DNA of 54,353 bases. Origin: Kiloniellales bacterium. Its GTDB lineage: Bacteria; Pseudomonadota; Alphaproteobacteria; Kiloniellales; JAKSDN01. The first letter of the stretch is position 1; the number at the start of each line of letters is the position of its first letter. Position numbers and translations under genes: made by a program. The notes beneath the pieces are model-generated. The model did no database searches. It was given only the letters and a program-made list of their open reading frames with translations, and was not told the DNA's origin. Location of the stretch: the NCBI GenBank assembly GCA_028280455.1, contig JANQLT010000149.1, positions 1 to 54,353 of the forward strand, given 5' to 3'. This document shows positions 34,741 through 43,621 of the stretch, one piece after another.

Positions 34741-35772
34741 ATGAAGGGTACCTTTGTCCGGCGCGGCTTTCTCTGCGCCGCTCTCGCCGCCGTCCTCGCC
34801 AGCGGTGTCGTCACCAGCACGGCACCGCGGGCCGAGGAGCGCTCCTACATCCTGGCCACCGCGACCACCGGTGGGACCTACTATCCCGTGGGCGTGGCGC
34901 TGGCCACGCTGGTCAAGGTCAAGCTGCAGCCGAAGCAGAAGATCTCCATGTCGGCCATCAGCTCGGCCGGCTCGGGCGAGAACGTCAAGCTGCTGCGCGA
35001 GGACCAGGCGCAGTTCGCGATCCTGCAGGGCCTGTTCGGCCAGTGGGCCTGGAACGGCACCGGCAAGGTGCAGGCCGACGGACCGCAGCAGCACCTGCGC
35101 TCGGTCTCCATGCTCTGGCAGAACGTCGAGCACTTCGCCGTGCTGTCCGAACATGCAGAGAGCGGCACGGTCGACGACCTGATGAACCTGAAGGGCGAGA
35201 AGTTCTCCATCGGCAAGAAGAACTCCGGCACGGAAGGCTCGGGCCTGACGATCCTCTCGAACCTGGGCATCGATGCCGACGAGACCTTCGACATCGCGAA
35301 CATGGGCTACGGCCCCAGCGCCGATGCCTTGCAGAACGGCACCATCTCGGGCGTCAACATGCCCGGCGGCGCGCCGGTCGGCGCCATGACCCGCGCCTTC
35401 GCGGCCCTCGGCGACGACCTCACGGTGCTCGACTTCACCGACGAGCAGATCACCAAGGCCAACGGCGACGGGTCGCTCTGGACCCGCTTCGTGATCCCGG
35501 CCGACACCTATCCGAGCCAGGCGAAGGACATCAACACCATCGCCCAGCCCAACTTCCTGGCCGTCAGGGCCGACGTGGACGAGGACGCGGTCTACCGGAT
35601 CACCAAGACCATGTACGAGAACCTGCCGTTCCTCCACAACATCCACAAGGCGACCAAGGCCATGGCCCTGGAGAAGGCGCTGGCCGGGCTGCCGGCGCCC
35701 CTGCACCCCGGCGCCGCGAAGTTCTACCGGGAAGCCGGCTTGGACATCCCGGAGCGCCTGATCGCAAACTAG
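34741..35772 (+). CDS. TAXI-family TRAP transporter solute-binding protein
   Basis: The 343-aa precursor has a signal peptide (about 1-31, FLCAALAAVLASGVVTS). The mature start has the TAXI hallmark ILATATTGGTYYPVGVALA, and the SSAGSGENVKLLREDQAQFA region follows. A conserved NSGTEGSGLTIL segment lies near 161-172. TAXI receptors deliver dicarboxylates, glutamate or other small acids to a TRAP membrane subunit. The fused permease gene follows after 85 bp. Genes further downstream suggest a role in delivering a sulfur- or C1-related substrate, which is inference. Confidence 0.92.
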   Translation: MKGTFVRRGFLCAALAAVLASGVVTSTAPRAEERSYILATATTGGTYYPVGVALATLVKVKLQPKQKISMSAISSAGSGENVKLLREDQAQFAILQGLFGQWAWNGTGKVQADGPQQHLRSVSMLWQNVEHFAVLSEHAESGTVDDLMNLKGEKFSIGKKNSGTEGSGLTILSNLGIDADETFDIANMGYGPSADALQNGTISGVNMPGGAPVGAMTRAFAALGDDLTVLDFTDEQITKANGDGSLWTRFVIPADTYPSQAKDINTIAQPNFLAVRADVDEDAVYRITKTMYENLPFLHNIHKATKAMALEKALAGLPAPLHPGAAKFYREAGLDIPERLIAN

Positions 35773-35857
35773 CGAAGGCTCTCGAAGCCGTCTGAAGAAG
35801 GCCCGGTCCGGCGGCGCGTCGCCGCCGGGCCGGCCCGACACGACCGGGGGGTCGGCC

Positions 35858-38002
35858 GTGACGGACAAGCCAGCCGAGCGGGCGCCGGACAGCGACGAGG
35901 TTATCGGGGGAAGCGCGCCCCTGCGGGACACGACGAGCGGGCCGCTCGGAATCGTGATCTTCTGGTTCGGCGTGGCCTTCTCGGTCGCGCACATCTACTT
36001 CAACACGCTCGCCACCCTGCCGGAGCTCTGGACCTCGGCCATCCACTGGGGCGGCTTCGCTTTCCTCTGCGCCCTGACGGTGCCCATGGCGGCCGGCCTG
36101 CAACGACGCGCGCCTGGGCCGGCCCTGGTCATCGATCTCTGCATCGGCGTCGCGGCGATGGCCTGCGCCGTCTACGTGATCCTGGCCTTCGACCCCCTCT
36201 ACGACCGGGGCGTGCGCTTCATCGCCAGCGACTGGGTCTTCTCGATCCTGGCGGTGGCCCTGGCCCTGGAGTTCGCCCGGCGCACCGCGGGCTGGTTCAT
36301 CCCCTTGCTGTCGCTGGTCGGCGTCACCTACGTCTTCTGGTGGGGCCAGCTCATCGGCGGCACCTTCCACTTCCCGGGCCTCAGCCTCGAAACGACCTTG
36401 TTCCGGAGCTACTTCGAGGTCTCCGGCATGTTCGGCTCGATCGCCCGGATCTCCTCGACCTTCGTCTTCATGTTCATCCTCTTCGGCGCCTTCCTGGTGC
36501 GCTCCGGGGCCGGCGACTTCGTCATCGACATGGCCAGGGCCGTCGCCGGCAAGCTGATCGGCGGGCCCGGGCTGGTGGCGGTGATCGGCTCGGCGCTGAC
36601 CGGCACCGTCTCCGGCTCGGCCGTGGCCAACACGGTCTCGACGGGCGTCATCACCATCCCCTTGATGAAGCGGGCCGGCTTCCCGGCGCGCTTCGCCGCC
36701 GGGGTCGAGGCCTCGGCCTCGACGGGCGGCCAGATCATGCCGCCGATCATGGGCGCCGGCGCCTTCGTGATGGCGAGCTACACCCAGATCCCCTACCTGA
36801 CCATCGTCTCGGTCTCGGTGCTGCCGGCGATCATGTACTTCCTGACGGTCGCCTTCTGGGTGCGCATCGAGGCCAAGAAGCACGATCTGCGGCCGGACGA
36901 CGAGGAGCCGCCCAGGTTCGCCGAGATCATGAAGCGCGGCGGCATCACCTTCATCCTGCCGATCACCGCGCTCGTGGCGATGCTGATCTACGGCTTCACG
37001 CCGACCTACGCCGCGGCCGGCGCCATCGTCTCGGTGATCGTGGCGAGCTGGCTGACGCCGAACCGCATGGGCCCCAGGGCGATCATCGAGGCGCTGGCGC
37101 TCGGCGCGCGCAACATGGTCAACACCGCCATGCTGCTGGTCTCCGTCGGGCTGATCGTGATGGTCGTCTCGGCCACGGGCGTCGGCAACACGATCTCCCT
37201 GCTGATGGCCGACTGGGCCGGCGGCAGCCTGATCCTCGCCATCGTCCTCATCGGCCTGGCCTCGCTGGTGCTCGGCATGGGCCTGCCGGTGACCGCCGCC
37301 TACATCGTGCTCGGCACGCTCTCCGCGCCTGCGCTCTACGAGCTGATCTCCCAGGCCCACCTGGTCGAGGTCATCGCCAACGGCCAGCTTCCCGAGCAGG
37401 CCAAGGCGATCTTCATGCTGGCCGCGCCGGACAAGCTGGCGGCGCTGAGCGGGCCCATGACCACGGCCGAGGCGCGAGCGCTGCTCGACCTGGTGCCCAA
37501 GGACTTCAGCAGCCAGCTCTTCGAGCAGGCCCTGGAGCCGGCGCTGCTGACTACGGCGCTGCTCTCCGCCCACATGATCATCTTCTGGCTGAGCCAGGAC
37601 AGCAACGTCACCCCGCCCGTCTGCCTCACCGCCTTCGCGGCGGCGGCCATCGCCAAGACGCCGCCGATGGCCACGGGCTTTACCGCCTGGCGGGTCGCCA
37701 AGGGCCTCTACATCGTGCCCCTGCTCTTCGCCTACACGCCCTTCCTGTCCGGCGACTGGGCCATCGCCTTCGAGATCTTCGCCTTCGGCACGGTCGGCAT
37801 CTATGGCCTGGCCACGGCCTACCAGGGCTATGGCGAGGCCCCGGTGGCGATCTACCTGCGGCCGATCCTGGCGGCCGCCGGCGTCGCGGCGCTCTGGCCC
37901 TTGGGGACGCTCTGGCAAGCCGTCGCGGCCGCCGTCATCGTCGCCGTCGTGGCCCTGACCATCCTGCAGGACAAGCGCCGCCCGAAGGCCGCGGCCGCCT
38001 GA
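35858..38002 (+). CDS. TRAP transporter permease, 4TM/12TM fused (DctQM)
   Basis: The 714-aa protein starts at a GTG and has about 16-18 hydrophobic helices. The N-terminal part (to about 140) corresponds to the small DctQ-like domain. The remainder is DctM-like, with GSALTGTVSGSAVANTVSTG, VEASASTGGQIMPPIMGAGA and LGMGLPVTAAYIVLGTL signatures. This fusion is typical of TAXI-type systems. Uptake is driven by a sodium or proton gradient. It pairs with the binding protein just upstream. Confidence 0.94.
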   Translation: MTDKPAERAPDSDEVIGGSAPLRDTTSGPLGIVIFWFGVAFSVAHIYFNTLATLPELWTSAIHWGGFAFLCALTVPMAAGLQRRAPGPALVIDLCIGVAAMACAVYVILAFDPLYDRGVRFIASDWVFSILAVALALEFARRTAGWFIPLLSLVGVTYVFWWGQLIGGTFHFPGLSLETTLFRSYFEVSGMFGSIARISSTFVFMFILFGAFLVRSGAGDFVIDMARAVAGKLIGGPGLVAVIGSALTGTVSGSAVANTVSTGVITIPLMKRAGFPARFAAGVEASASTGGQIMPPIMGAGAFVMASYTQIPYLTIVSVSVLPAIMYFLTVAFWVRIEAKKHDLRPDDEEPPRFAEIMKRGGITFILPITALVAMLIYGFTPTYAAAGAIVSVIVASWLTPNRMGPRAIIEALALGARNMVNTAMLLVSVGLIVMVVSATGVGNTISLLMADWAGGSLILAIVLIGLASLVLGMGLPVTAAYIVLGTLSAPALYELISQAHLVEVIANGQLPEQAKAIFMLAAPDKLAALSGPMTTAEARALLDLVPKDFSSQLFEQALEPALLTTALLSAHMIIFWLSQDSNVTPPVCLTAFAAAAIAKTPPMATGFTAWRVAKGLYIVPLLFAYTPFLSGDWAIAFEIFAFGTVGIYGLATAYQGYGEAPVAIYLRPILAAAGVAALWPLGTLWQAVAAAVIVAVVALTILQDKRRPKAAAA

Positions 38003-38097
38003 CGCCAGCCGCTTGTCCGCCTGCCGCATTGTCGGCGAGCGCCGGCTGCGCGATACTATCCCTCGCCAGGGGCTGAACTGAGCAAGGGGAGGAACGC

Positions 38098-39462
38098 ATG
38101 GCCGAGAACGGCGATGCCACCTGTTGCGGCCCGGGTTATGCCTCGCCGTCGGAGGCAATGAAGGCGCCGCGCGAGACGCTGCTCTACACCGTCGCGCTCT
38201 ACATCGGCACCGGCATCCAGAAGCCGGACTACCTGGCGACCATCGACGCCGACCCGGCGAGCCCGACCTATTCCCAGGTGATCAGCCGTCTGGAGATGCC
38301 GGGCATCGGCGACGAGCTGCATCACATGGGCTGGAACGCCTGCTCCTCCTGCCACCACGACCCGACCAAGGAGCGGCGCTACCTGATCGTGCCCGGGGTG
38401 CGTAGCAGCAACCTGCACATCGTCGACTGCGCCACCGACCCGCGGCAGCCGCGCCTGCACAAGGTGATCGAGGGCGCCGAGATCAAGGAGCGGTGCAACC
38501 TCTCGGCGCCTCATACCGTGCACTGCCTGGGCTCCGACGTGATCATCTCGATGCTCGGCGACGCCAAGGGCGAGGCGCCCGGCGGCTATCTGCATCTCGA
38601 CGAGAACCTGGAGATCGTCGGCCGCTGGGAGAACGACCTCGGCAAGATGAAGTTCAGCTACGACTTCTGGTACCAGCCGCGCCACAACGTCATGGTCTCC
38701 AGCGAGTGGGCGGCGCCCAACACCTTCATGCCGGGCTTCGACCTGGAGGAGGTCGGCCACCTCAAGTACGGCCGCGAGCTGCACTTCTGGGACTTCGCCG
38801 AGAAGCGCGTCGAGAACACGGTCTATCTCGGCGAAGACGGCCTGGTGCCGCTCGAGGTGCGCTTCCACCACGATCCGGACTCGACCCACGGCTTCTGCGG
38901 CGCGGCGCTCTCCTCCAACGTCATCCACTGGTACAAGAAGAACGGGGAGTGGATCGTCGAGAAGATCATCGACGTCGAGAACCAGCGCCATCCGGAGTGG
39001 CCGATCCCGGTGCCCGGCATGATCACCGTGATCCTGCTGTCGATGGACGACCGCTTCCTCTACTTCTCGAACTGGCTGCACGGCGACCTGCGCCAGTACG
39101 ACATCAGCGATCCCTCGAACCCCAAGCTGACCGGCCAGGTCTGGATGGGCGGCCTGCTGAACAAGGCGCCCGAGGTCAACGGCCGCAAGATCACCGGCGG
39201 CCCGCAGATGATCCAGCTCTCGCTCGACGGCAAGCGGCTCTACGTCACCACCTCGCTCTTCTCGACCTGGGACAACCAGTTCTATCCGGAGATCCGCCAC
39301 AACGGCGGCTGCATGCTGATGGTCGACTGCGACACCGAGAGCGGCGGCATGTCGATCAACCCCGACTTCTTCGTCGACTTCGGCAAGGAGCCGAACGGCC
39401 CGGCGCGCTGCCACGAGACCCGCTACCCGGGCGGCGACTGCACCTCGGACATCTGGGTCTGA
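38098..39462 (+). CDS. mtoX: Methanethiol oxidase (SBP56 / selenium-binding protein family)
   Basis: The 454-aa protein aligns end to end by eye with the SBP56 family: ATCCGPGYASPSEAMKAPRE at the start, GDELHHMGWNACSSCHHD (the SSC metal-linked motif), YDFWYQPRHNVMVSSEWAAP, LYFSNWLHGDLRQYDISDP and the terminal YPGGDCTSDIW. Family members oxidise methanethiol to formaldehyde, hydrogen sulfide and peroxide, using copper in the bacterial enzyme. No signal peptide is visible. A strong GGGGAGGA ribosome-binding site lies upstream. The following genes encode a ferredoxin, a CoA-binding protein and a flavoprotein instead of the SCO1/MauG-type partners reported for other bacterial mtoX loci. Confidence 0.92.
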   Translation: MAENGDATCCGPGYASPSEAMKAPRETLLYTVALYIGTGIQKPDYLATIDADPASPTYSQVISRLEMPGIGDELHHMGWNACSSCHHDPTKERRYLIVPGVRSSNLHIVDCATDPRQPRLHKVIEGAEIKERCNLSAPHTVHCLGSDVIISMLGDAKGEAPGGYLHLDENLEIVGRWENDLGKMKFSYDFWYQPRHNVMVSSEWAAPNTFMPGFDLEEVGHLKYGRELHFWDFAEKRVENTVYLGEDGLVPLEVRFHHDPDSTHGFCGAALSSNVIHWYKKNGEWIVEKIIDVENQRHPEWPIPVPGMITVILLSMDDRFLYFSNWLHGDLRQYDISDPSNPKLTGQVWMGGLLNKAPEVNGRKITGGPQMIQLSLDGKRLYVTTSLFSTWDNQFYPEIRHNGGCMLMVDCDTESGGMSINPDFFVDFGKEPNGPARCHETRYPGGDCTSDIWV

Positions 39463-39467
39463 GCACC

Positions 39468-39857
39468 ATGGCCGAGCAGACCCGCTTCACCATCGCCCTC
39501 GACAACCGCGGCGGCCGGCGCTTCGAGGTCGAAGCCGACAAGCCGCTGCTGGAGAGCCTCGAGGCCCAGGGCCTCTCCCTGCCCTACGGCTGCCGCTACG
39601 GCGGCTGCATCTCCTGCGCCGCCAAGCTGCTGGAGGGCGAGATCGACCAGAGCGAGGGCGTGGCGCTCAACGGCCGGCAGATCCGCGACGGCTACGTGCT
39701 GCTCTGCATCGGCCGGCCGCTCAGCGACTGCCGGCTCGAGGTAGGGGTCGAGAGCCACGACAAGCTCTACCGCAACCCCTTCCAGAGCCCGCTCGGCGCC
39801 GACGAGCTCAAGCCCGGGGTGCTCTCCGGCACGGCCCCGATGGAGGAAAGCCGATGA
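39468..39857 (+). CDS. [2Fe-2S] plant-type ferredoxin
   Basis: The 129-aa protein starts at the ATG six bases after the upstream stop. Cluster ligands are C42, C47, C50 and C80 (CRYGGCISC and LLCIG), the classic C-X4-C-X2-C-X29-C spacing. The beta-grasp core is about residues 5-105, and a C-terminal tail of roughly 25 residues (NPFQSPLGADELKPGV) is extra. It is a small electron carrier. It overlaps the next gene by ATGA and is thus likely to be made in step with it. An upstream in-frame extension covers the SBP56 gene and is not real. Confidence 0.93.
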   Translation: MAEQTRFTIALDNRGGRRFEVEADKPLLESLEAQGLSLPYGCRYGGCISCAAKLLEGEIDQSEGVALNGRQIRDGYVLLCIGRPLSDCRLEVGVESHDKLYRNPFQSPLGADELKPGVLSGTAPMEESR

Positions 39858-40303
39858 ACCACGACGAGGAATACCCGGCCGCGTACCTGGCCGACATCCT
39901 GAAGTCCGTGAAGACCATCGCCGTGGTCGGCGCCAGCAGCGATGCGACCAAGTTCAGCTACGGCGTGATGCGCGTGCTGCACGAGACCGGCTACGAGATG
40001 ATCCCGGTCAACCCCAAGGAGGCCGGCGGCGAGATCCGCGGCCTGAAGGTCTACGAGTCGCTCTCGGCGATCGACCGGCCGGTCGACATGGTGCAGATCT
40101 TCCGCACCTCGGAAGCCGCCGCCGAGGCGGTCGACGAGGCCATCGAGATCGGCGCCAAGGTGGTCTGGATGCAGATCGGCGTGCGCAACGATGCGGCCGC
40201 CGCGCGCGCCGAGGCGGCCGGCCTCAAGGTGGTCATGAACCGCTGCCCCAAGATCGAGCTGTTCCGCCCCTTCTGGAAGCCGAAGCTCGACCTGGCGATC
40301 TGA
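39854..40303 (+). CDS. CoA-binding domain protein (YccU family)
   Basis: The 149-aa protein is a single Rossmann-like CoA-binding domain: KTIAVVGASSDATKFSYGVM (about 20-39), YEMIPVNPKEAGGEI and a VWMQIGVRNDAAA stretch, ending NRCPKIEL. Such proteins bind CoA or related thioesters, but the specific role is unknown. Its start overlaps the ferredoxin stop, so it belongs to the same operon. No catalytic domain is attached. Confidence 0.9.
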   Translation: MNHDEEYPAAYLADILKSVKTIAVVGASSDATKFSYGVMRVLHETGYEMIPVNPKEAGGEIRGLKVYESLSAIDRPVDMVQIFRTSEAAAEAVDEAIEIGAKVVWMQIGVRNDAAAARAEAAGLKVVMNRCPKIELFRPFWKPKLDLAI

Positions 40304-40313
40304 CGGTTCAAGC

Positions 40314-41429
40314 GTGACCGAGCATCTGATCATCGGCGGCGGGGTCGCCGGCTGCGCCGTCGCCCGGGAACTGACGCGACGCGGCGCCGGCTGTCGCCTG
40401 CTCGAGGCGAAGACGATCGCCTCCGGCGCCTCGGGCGGCCCCGGGCGGCGCGGCGTGCGGGCCAACGGCCGCGATCCGCGCGAGATCCCGCTGATCCGCC
40501 GGGCGCGCGAGATCTGGCCGTCCCTGCATGAGGCCCTCGGCGTCGCCCCGTTGTTCGAGCGCAGCGGCCACCTGCTGCTGATCGAGCGGCCGGAGGACCG
40601 GCTCGAAGCCGAGGCCCGCGTCGCCCTGCAGAGCCGGATGGGCATTCCGAGCCGTTTGCTCGGCAAGGAAGAAACCCGGGAGCTGGAGCCCGCGGTCGGC
40701 GACGCCGTCTGCGGCGCGGTCCACTGCCCGGACGACGGCGTTGCCGACCACACGGCAACCACGCGCGCCTACGGAGAAGCCGCCAAAGCGGCCGGCGCCG
40801 TCATCGAGGAGGGTGTCGCAGCCGGGCGCCTGATCGTGGAAGGCGCGCGCGTCGTCGCCGTCGAGACCGCCGACGGTGCGTCGCACGCCGTGGCCGGCCA
40901 TCTCTTCGTCCTGGCCAACTCCGCCGTCCGCGACCTCGTGGCGCCTTGGCTCGAGCTACCGCTCTGGAATCTCGCCTTCCAGGCGCTGCTCTCCGCGCCG
41001 ATCGACCCGGTGCCCTTCCGGCACCTGATCGGCCACGCCCATCGCACCCTGTCGCTCAAGGCCGAAGCCGGCAACCGCGTGATGATCTCGGGCGGCCGCC
41101 TCGGCCGCTGGGACGAAGAGCGCCGAACCGGCATGACCATCGACAGCGAGGTCGCGGCCAACGTCGCCGACGCCGTCGCGGTCTACCCGTCGCTGGCGGG
41201 CCTGGAGATCGAGGTCGCCGACGCCGGCCACCTGGAGTCCCTCAGCCCCGACGGCGTGCCGATCATCGACCGCCTGCCGGGCGTCGAGAACGCCGTCTTC
41301 GCCGCCGGCTGGTGCGGCCACGGCTGGGCCATCGCCCCGGCCGTCGCCCCGCTGCTGGTGGACTGGGCCCTGGACGGAGAGCAACCGGCAGCCTTGGCGC
41401 CCTTCGCCGCCGGCCGCTTCAGCGCGTGA
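40314..41429 (+). CDS. FAD-dependent oxidoreductase (DAO family)
   Basis: The 371-aa protein begins with a GTG and an N-terminal dinucleotide-binding fold (HLIIGGGVAGCAVARELTRRG, with an aliphatic GxGxxG pattern). It has the DAO C-terminal GVPIIDRLPGVENAVFAAGW and GHGWAIAPA segments. These resemble sarcosine, glycine or other amine/amino-acid oxidases that yield an aldehyde or 2-oxo acid and peroxide. It follows the CoA-binding gene by 10 bp. Its 3' end overlaps the convergent SDR gene by 11 bp. The substrate is not predictable from sequence alone. Confidence 0.88.
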   Translation: MTEHLIIGGGVAGCAVARELTRRGAGCRLLEAKTIASGASGGPGRRGVRANGRDPREIPLIRRAREIWPSLHEALGVAPLFERSGHLLLIERPEDRLEAEARVALQSRMGIPSRLLGKEETRELEPAVGDAVCGAVHCPDDGVADHTATTRAYGEAAKAAGAVIEEGVAAGRLIVEGARVVAVETADGASHAVAGHLFVLANSAVRDLVAPWLELPLWNLAFQALLSAPIDPVPFRHLIGHAHRTLSLKAEAGNRVMISGGRLGRWDEERRTGMTIDSEVAANVADAVAVYPSLAGLEIEVADAGHLESLSPDGVPIIDRLPGVENAVFAAGWCGHGWAIAPAVAPLLVDWALDGEQPAALAPFAAGRFSA

Positions 41430-42315
41430 CCGCCGCGATCTCCTCCGCCAGCGAGCGCCGGTGCGGCGCCCAGCCGAGCTCGGCGCGGGCGCGCCTGGCG
41501 CGGACGCGGCTGTTGGAGGCCATGGTGTGGCGCGCCGCGCCTTCGCCCCATTCGGCGGCGGCCTCTTCGACGGTCATGGCCTCGGGCGGCTGCGGGGTGC
41601 CGAGGGCCTCGTTGATCGCCGCGCAGATCTCGCGCATCGAGGCTTCGCCGTTCTCCGCGTAGTAGAAGGCGCCGGCCGGGGCCCGCTCCAGGGCGAGCAG
41701 GTAGAGATCGACCAGGTCGTCGATCTGCACGTTGGCCCAGCGGTTCTCGCCGGGGCCGATATGCTTGGCGCGGCCGTGCTTCTTGGCCAGCGCGACCAGC
41801 CAAGGGACTTGGATCGAGTGCGGGTTCAGGCCGCGGCCGCTGCCGTAGATCATGGTCGGCGCGATGACGATGGACCGCAGGCCCTCGGCCGCCGTGTCCC
41901 GGATCCGCTCGTTGAGCGCGACGCGCGCGGCGCGGCCGGGCATCGGCTCGTAGGGCGTGTCCTCGTCGTAGACCCGCTCGCTCGCGCGGCCCTCGGCGTC
42001 GTCGGAGACGACGCTGGAGCCGCTGGTCTGGATGAAGGTCTTGCCGCTGCCGGCGAGCCCCGCGAGCAGGGTCTCGACGGCGCCGGCGTGGTCGGCATGG
42101 GCGGCGTTGACCACGACCTCGGCGTCGCGCGCCCGGGCGCTGAGGACCTCGGCGTCCTCCAGGCTGCCGAGCACGGGCGCGATGCCCTGGGCCTGCAGCT
42201 TCGCCGCCTTCTCCTCGCTGCGCACCAGGCCGACGACCTGGTGACCGGCGTCGCGCAGGCCGGCGGCGACCGCGCCGCCGATGTAGCCGGTCGCACCCGT
42301 GACGAAGACCTTCAT
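41419..42315 (-). CDS. NAD-dependent epimerase/dehydratase (atypical SDR)
   Basis: The 298-aa protein has the N-terminal dinucleotide motif VFVTGATGYIGGAVAAGL and extended-SDR strands ending IVIAPTMIYGSG. The YxxxK catalytic motif expected near residue 140-150 is not evident (the stretch reads PYEPMPGRAARVALNERIRD), so it may be an atypical SDR or a NADP-dependent reductase with different chemistry. It is followed on the same strand, with seven bases between, by gloB. The pair converges with the FAD oxidoreductase gene. Confidence 0.85.
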   Translation of the reverse strand: MKVFVTGATGYIGGAVAAGLRDAGHQVVGLVRSEEKAAKLQAQGIAPVLGSLEDAEVLSARARDAEVVVNAAHADHAGAVETLLAGLAGSGKTFIQTSGSSVVSDDAEGRASERVYDEDTPYEPMPGRAARVALNERIRDTAAEGLRSIVIAPTMIYGSGRGLNPHSIQVPWLVALAKKHGRAKHIGPGENRWANVQIDDLVDLYLLALERAPAGAFYYAENGEASMREICAAINEALGTPQPPEAMTVEEAAAEWGEGAARHTMASNSRVRARRARAELGWAPHRRSLAEEIAAVTR

Positions 42316-42322
42316 CGCCGCC

Positions 42323-43114
42323 TCACCAGGAATTGCGCAGCTCGCGCAGCTTCAGGAAGACCGTCCGCTCGTCCGGCGCGTCCGGCAGGTCCGGGAAGGC
42401 CTCGCGCAGCCGGGCGATGACGCTCGGGCTGTGCAGCCGGAAGAAGGTGTTGATCTCCTTCTCCTGGGCCAGGGTGGTGACCATGGCCCGGTTCGGGTCC
42501 TGGTCCTCGACCTCCGAGAGCAGGCTGGTGGCGCGGGCGTTGTCCGGCTCGCGGTCCAGGGTGAAGCGCAGGTTGTTGGCGATGTAGTCGTGGCCCGGGT
42601 AGACCAGGGTGTCGTCGGGCAGCTTGGCGAGCTGGCCGGCGAAGGTGTCGTAGAGCTCGTTGGGGTGGCCGCCGTTGTGGCAGTTGCCGGCACCGGCGTT
42701 GAACAGCGTGTCGCCGCAGAACAGCGACGGCCGGTCGGTGCGCGACAGCAGGCAGACGTGGCTCATGGTGTGGCCGGGCGTGTCCAGCGACTCCAGCGCG
42801 ACCGTCTTGCCGACCGAGACGACGTCGCCGGCGCCGAGCCCCCGGTCGACGCCGGGGATCCGGCCCTTGGCGTTCTCGTGAGCCAGCAGCGTGGCGCCGG
42901 TCGCGGCGATCATCGCCTTGTTGCCGCCGGTGTGGTCGCCGTGCTCGTGGGTGTTGAGGATCTGGGTGATCTCCCAGCCGCGCTCCTTGGCCCGCGCCAG
43001 GCACTTGCGGTGATCGAGCGGATCGATCGCCAGCGCCTCGCCGCTTTCGGGGCAGGCGATCAGGTAATTGAAGTTGCGGTAGGCATTGTCGGTCCAGATC
43101 TGCTCGACGATCAC
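42323..43114 (-). CDS. gloB: Hydroxyacylglutathione hydrolase (glyoxalase II)
   Basis: The 263-aa metallo-beta-lactamase-fold enzyme starts at a GTG preceded by GGAGAG. The binuclear zinc motif THEHGDH gives H56, H58, D60 and H61; further ligands lie in TPGHTMSHV, CGDTLF and VYPGHDY. The C-terminal HAGH-type region (NTFFRLHSPSVI) confirms the family. It hydrolyses S-D-lactoylglutathione to D-lactate and glutathione in methylglyoxal detoxification. The order relative to the SDR gene suggests a two-gene operon with gloB first. Confidence 0.93.
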   Translation of the reverse strand: MIVEQIWTDNAYRNFNYLIACPESGEALAIDPLDHRKCLARAKERGWEITQILNTHEHGDHTGGNKAMIAATGATLLAHENAKGRIPGVDRGLGAGDVVSVGKTVALESLDTPGHTMSHVCLLSRTDRPSLFCGDTLFNAGAGNCHNGGHPNELYDTFAGQLAKLPDDTLVYPGHDYIANNLRFTLDREPDNARATSLLSEVEDQDPNRAMVTTLAQEKEINTFFRLHSPSVIARLREAFPDLPDAPDERTVFLKLRELRNSW

Positions 43115-43143
43115 GGCGGCTCTCCGTTTGTGGGGGCCGCAGT

Positions 43144-43569
43144 CTAGCTCGCGGTCCCGGCCGCGTCAGCCCGCCGCCCCACCTTCGCCCGGTTCCTGAG
43201 CCGCAGCACGCCGAGCCAGACCAGAACCAGGATCGCCGCTTGCGCCGTGAGGACCGCCGGCCAGATCCGCGAGAAGGCCGGGTCGAGGTACTTCTGCGGC
43301 CCGAAGGAGAGCAGCCCGGTGGCGGCGAAGAGCAAGGCGAGGATCGCCCCGCTCGGCAGGTCCCGTTGCACCAGGGGCAGCGCCGCCAGGCCGATGGCCA
43401 GCGAAGCGCCGAGGAAGGGGCCGAGCGCGAAGAGCACCACCTCGTTGGGCGGATGCGGCGGCGTCTGGGTCACCAGCGACAGCAGCATCGCGCCAGTCAC
43501 CGAAAGCAGGGCCAGCAGCGCCGCCGTCAGCAGCGCCGGCCTATCCGTTCGATCCAAGTCGTTTCCCAT
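43144..43569 (-). CDS. Small four-helix membrane protein, unknown
   Basis: I use the ATG at 43569 (141 aa) because AGGAG lies about ten bases upstream; the ATG at 43587 is the alternative. The protein has four predicted transmembrane helices (roughly 12-35, 43-66, 72-90 and 100-123) and a basic C-terminus. No family is recognised. It is divergent from a tetR gene across two palindromes, so it is the most likely target of that regulator. The gloB gene lies downstream by 29 bp and could share the transcript. Confidence 0.75.
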   Translation of the reverse strand: MGNDLDRTDRPALLTAALLALLSVTGAMLLSLVTQTPPHPPNEVVLFALGPFLGASLAIGLAALPLVQRDLPSGAILALLFAATGLLSFGPQKYLDPAFSRIWPAVLTAQAAILVLVWLGVLRLRNRAKVGRRADAAGTAS

Positions 43570-43591
43570 CACCGTCGATCTCCTCATGAAA

Positions 43592-43609
43592 CCGTACCAT
43601 CTGGTACGC
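43592..43609. promoter_or_regulatory. TetR-type operator, site 1
   Basis: CCGTACCATCTGGTACGC contains a perfect 7-bp inverted repeat (CGTACCA/TGGTACG) with a two-base centre. It lies between the membrane-protein gene and tetR, and matches the second site at 43622-43639 in its core. Centre-to-centre distance is 30 bp, close to three helical turns, so two dimers could bind on the same DNA face. Confidence 0.75.
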
Positions 43610-43621
43610 CATTGCCTTTAT

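Noticed and set aside
35600-38158. 852-aa open frame on the minus strand across the TRAP permease
   Set aside because: It is antisense to a clear transporter gene, is Asp/Arg/Gly/His-rich without any domain, and results from the high-GC codon bias of the sense strand.
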